64,000 bases of DNA, from contig CAJOLH010000001.1 in the NCBI GenBank assembly GCA_905235375.1, forward strand, positions 62,001-126,000. The letters run 5' to 3'. This document shows, one piece after another, positions 62,380-64,000 of the stretch. The first letter of the stretch is position 1; each line of letters opens with the position of its first letter. Source of the stretch: an uncultured Bacteroidales bacterium (GTDB lineage: Bacteria > Bacteroidota > Bacteroidia > Bacteroidales > UBA3663). The position numbers were made by a program, and so were the translations under genes. Below the pieces are notes generated by a model. It had not been told where the DNA came from. It saw nothing but the letters and a program-made list of their open reading frames with translations, and did no database searches.

Positions 62380-63090
62380 TTAGGAATTTGATAAATTATT
62401 AATAAGATGTATAGTGTGTACTGAAACTAATGCAGCTGTCTCGGTTCGTAACCTTTGTTCTCCAAGAGAAACCGGAATGTAACCATTTTGAATAGCATAC
62501 GAAACTTCTTCCTGACTGAAATCTCCTTCCGGACCAATCAGTATTCTTACGTCATTGCCCTTTTGAACCAAATTTGCCAAAAGCTGTCTTGGCTGGTCGT
62601 CCATACAGTGTGCAATAAACTTCTGACCACTGAAAGGCTCATCGATGAAACGCTTGAAATCGGTCATCTCATCGATTTGCGGAAGGGTAGCCTTCAGACT
62701 CTGTTTCATGGCAGCAACAGCAATTTTACGCATTCTATCGGTTTTCAATTCTTTGCGCTCCGAAAATCGGCAACGCAAAGGTATAAAGCGATCGAGACCA
62801 ATCTCAACCGACTTTTCGAGCCACCATTCCATACGATCGAGATTCTTGGTGGGACCGATAGCCAATTCTACACGATAAGGCCAGTGAGAATCGGAATGTG
62901 ACGAAAGAATTTCAACGGAACAATGCTTCGGATGAGCGGAAGTGATACGGCAATGATACCACATTCCTTTACCATCAACAACATCAATTTCATCACCTGC
63001 TTCATGTCGTAAAACACGAACGACATGTCCCGACTCTTCTTCAGGAAGTTCGGAACATGTCAATATAGCAGGTGCATAAAAAATGATCAT
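62380..63090 (-). CDS. rsmE: 16S rRNA m3U1498 methyltransferase RsmE
   Basis: 236 residues from ATG 63090 (MIIFYAP), preferred over one five codons upstream because RsmE proteins normally start this way. The N-terminal PUA-like domain (LPEEESGHVVRVLRHEAGDE) precedes a SPOUT knot (IGPEGDFSQEEV, SLGEQRLRTETAAL) that binds AdoMet. It methylates N3 of U1498 in the decoding region of 16S rRNA. It is cotranscribed with the Cas6-like gene. Confidence 0.93.
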   Translation of the reverse strand: MIIFYAPAILTCSELPEEESGHVVRVLRHEAGDEIDVVDGKGMWYHCRITSAHPKHCSVEILSSHSDSHWPYRVELAIGPTKNLDRMEWWLEKSVEIGLDRFIPLRCRFSERKELKTDRMRKIAVAAMKQSLKATLPQIDEMTDFKRFIDEPFSGQKFIAHCMDDQPRQLLANLVQKGNDVRILIGPEGDFSQEEVSYAIQNGYIPVSLGEQRLRTETAALVSVHTIHLINNLSNS

Positions 63091-63134
63091 TTCTGTAAAT
63101 AGCAATTGATGGTATTGAGAAACAATTAAGTGAC

Positions 63135-64000
63135 TTAGTGTGCTGTGGGTTGATGCTTATATTGGAAGAGGATTGCAAAAAGAATTGCAACTGTCAACGC
63201 GAAACCTGCAAAGATAAACCAACAGGTAGGCCAGTCTCCCAAGAGGTAATCACCTTGCCAAGAGCAAAAATGATTGACCACCTCACCGGCTGCCAATGTA
63301 CCGATGGTGGCACCAAGGCCATTTGTCATCATCATAAATAGACCCTGTGCAGAGGCTTTGATGCTGGGTTCACATTCCTGATCGACAAAGATACCACCCG
63401 AAACATTGAAGAAATCGAATGCAACGCCATAAACAATACAGGAAAGGATAAAGAGCAGCACACCAGGCATGGCAGGATTGCCCAAGCCAAAGAATCCGAA
63501 GCGGAACACCCATGCGAACATCGACATTAGCATGACAACCTTAATGCCAAATCGCCTGAGGAAGAACGGAATCATCAAGATACAGAGAGCCTCACTAATC
63601 TGCGAGATAGAGGTAAGCAATGTGGCATTATTGGCAGCAAACGACGAAGCGACAGCTGCATCGGCACTTCCCTTGAAACTTGTGATAAATGGACCGGCAT
63701 AGCCATTGGTTACCTGAAGACTCATTCCTAACAATGCTGAAAAGATGAAGAACAATGCCATCTTTTTTGTCTTGAAAAGCTTGAAAGCGTTCAAGCCCAA
63801 CGACTCAACAAGAGAGGTACGTTCCTTTTTCTCATTTAGCTTACATTCCGGCAATGAGAAACAATACAAACAAAGCAACAGGCTAAGGAAACCCGACACA
63901 AAGAACTGCATATAGGTGTACTGGAACTTGTGGGCATTGTCGGCAAAGGTGAACGAGAACGAACCATCTTCCCAAACTGCACAGTTGACAAACCACATGG
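63135..64000 (-). CDS. NHS-family nucleoside:proton symporter, C-terminal part
   Basis: About 288 residues are present; the start lies beyond the right edge. Seven to eight membrane spans remain, with the central loop ECKLNEKKERTS. The pattern FFNVSGGIFVDQE in the second half and WEDGSFSFTF before the sixth span resemble NupG/XapB nucleoside transporters of the NHS branch of the MFS. Substrate would be nucleosides, though related Bacteroidetes proteins are often of unknown specificity. The stop is 44 bases ahead of rsmE. Confidence 0.8.
   Translation of the reverse strand, partial: MWFVNCAVWEDGSFSFTFADNAHKFQYTYMQFFVSGFLSLLLCLYCFSLPECKLNEKKERTSLVESLGLNAFKLFKTKKMALFFIFSALLGMSLQVTNGYAGPFITSFKGSADAAVASSFAANNATLLTSISQISEALCILMIPFFLRRFGIKVVMLMSMFAWVFRFGFFGLGNPAMPGVLLFILSCIVYGVAFDFFNVSGGIFVDQECEPSIKASAQGLFMMMTNGLGATIGTLAAGEVVNHFCSWQGDYLLGDWPTCWFIFAGFALTVAILFAILFQYKHQPTAH

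Noticed and set aside
1..64000. tRNA or rRNA genes
   Set aside because: The gaps were scanned by eye for T-arm and anticodon-stem patterns; the only GTGCGAATCC-type match is the cobalamin riboswitch.

Overview
The window is a chromosomal segment of a Bacteroidales bacterium, most probably a Prevotella-like member of the Prevotellaceae. The evidence is the many upstream TAnnTTTGC boxes typical of the Bacteroidetes sigma factor, the LpxC-FabZ fusion gene, a BtuB/BtuG-type vitamin B12 operon, CotH-kinase, LruC/DUF4842, Omp28, DUF6029 and Porin_10 envelope proteins, and secreted proteins ending in a short D-x-x-GR...G(I/K)..NGKK tail. No rRNA, tRNA, complete insertion sequence, prophage or CRISPR array was seen. 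Genes are tightly packed except for four repeat-rich gaps.

Layout. 1-7.2 kb: 5' end of an LruC-type lipoprotein, a CotH-kinase secreted protein, a 1.4 kb repeat-filled gap and an M4 (thermolysin-family) metallopeptidase. 7.4-10.3 kb: a large secreted protein with a chitobiase-C-like domain. 10.3-17 kb: an inverted-repeat-rich gap, a cobalamin riboswitch, and the operon btuB - btuG-like beta-propeller lipoprotein - DUF4465 protein - btuF - btuC, without the ATPase gene. 17.1-20.2 kb: a PurF homologue with a degenerate glutaminase site and a GH28 lipoprotein. 20.3-24.6 kb: a four-gene unit of TlpA-like thioredoxin, DUF6029 barrel, Omp28-like lipoprotein and ATP-grasp-like protein. 24.7-35 kb: lpxD, lpxC-fabZ, lpxA, a pRiA4b-ORF3-like gene, hflX, aguB, a Porin_10 porin and a UPF1-like SF1 helicase, all on one strand and nearly without gaps.

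35-44.7 kb: YtxH and holin-like membrane proteins, a Dabb protein, a small exported protein, DUF1232, a small HEYIH protein, nudC, htpG, a class-I glutamine amidotransferase, then an uncharacterised pair of a membrane-anchored GH25 lysozyme with MORN-like repeats and a transmembrane coiled-coil protein. 44.8-47.2 kb: an LruC lipoprotein and a tandem array of 42-bp units. 47.2-53.3 kb (minus strand): hisG-hisD-hisC, an EF-hand membrane protein and tcdA. 53.4-64 kb (minus strand): a GH106-type glycosidase, valS, a DUF349 protein, a stand-alone Cas6-like gene, rsmE and an NHS-family nucleoside transporter that runs off the window.

The main functional modules are B12 capture and import, lipid A and fatty-acid initiation, histidine synthesis, and secreted or surface degradation of protein and pectin-type glycans. 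The most unusual items are the Cas6-like protein with Phe at the expected catalytic His, the PurF homologue without the nucleophilic Cys, the 42-bp palindrome-bearing array, and the GH25/coiled-coil membrane pair.
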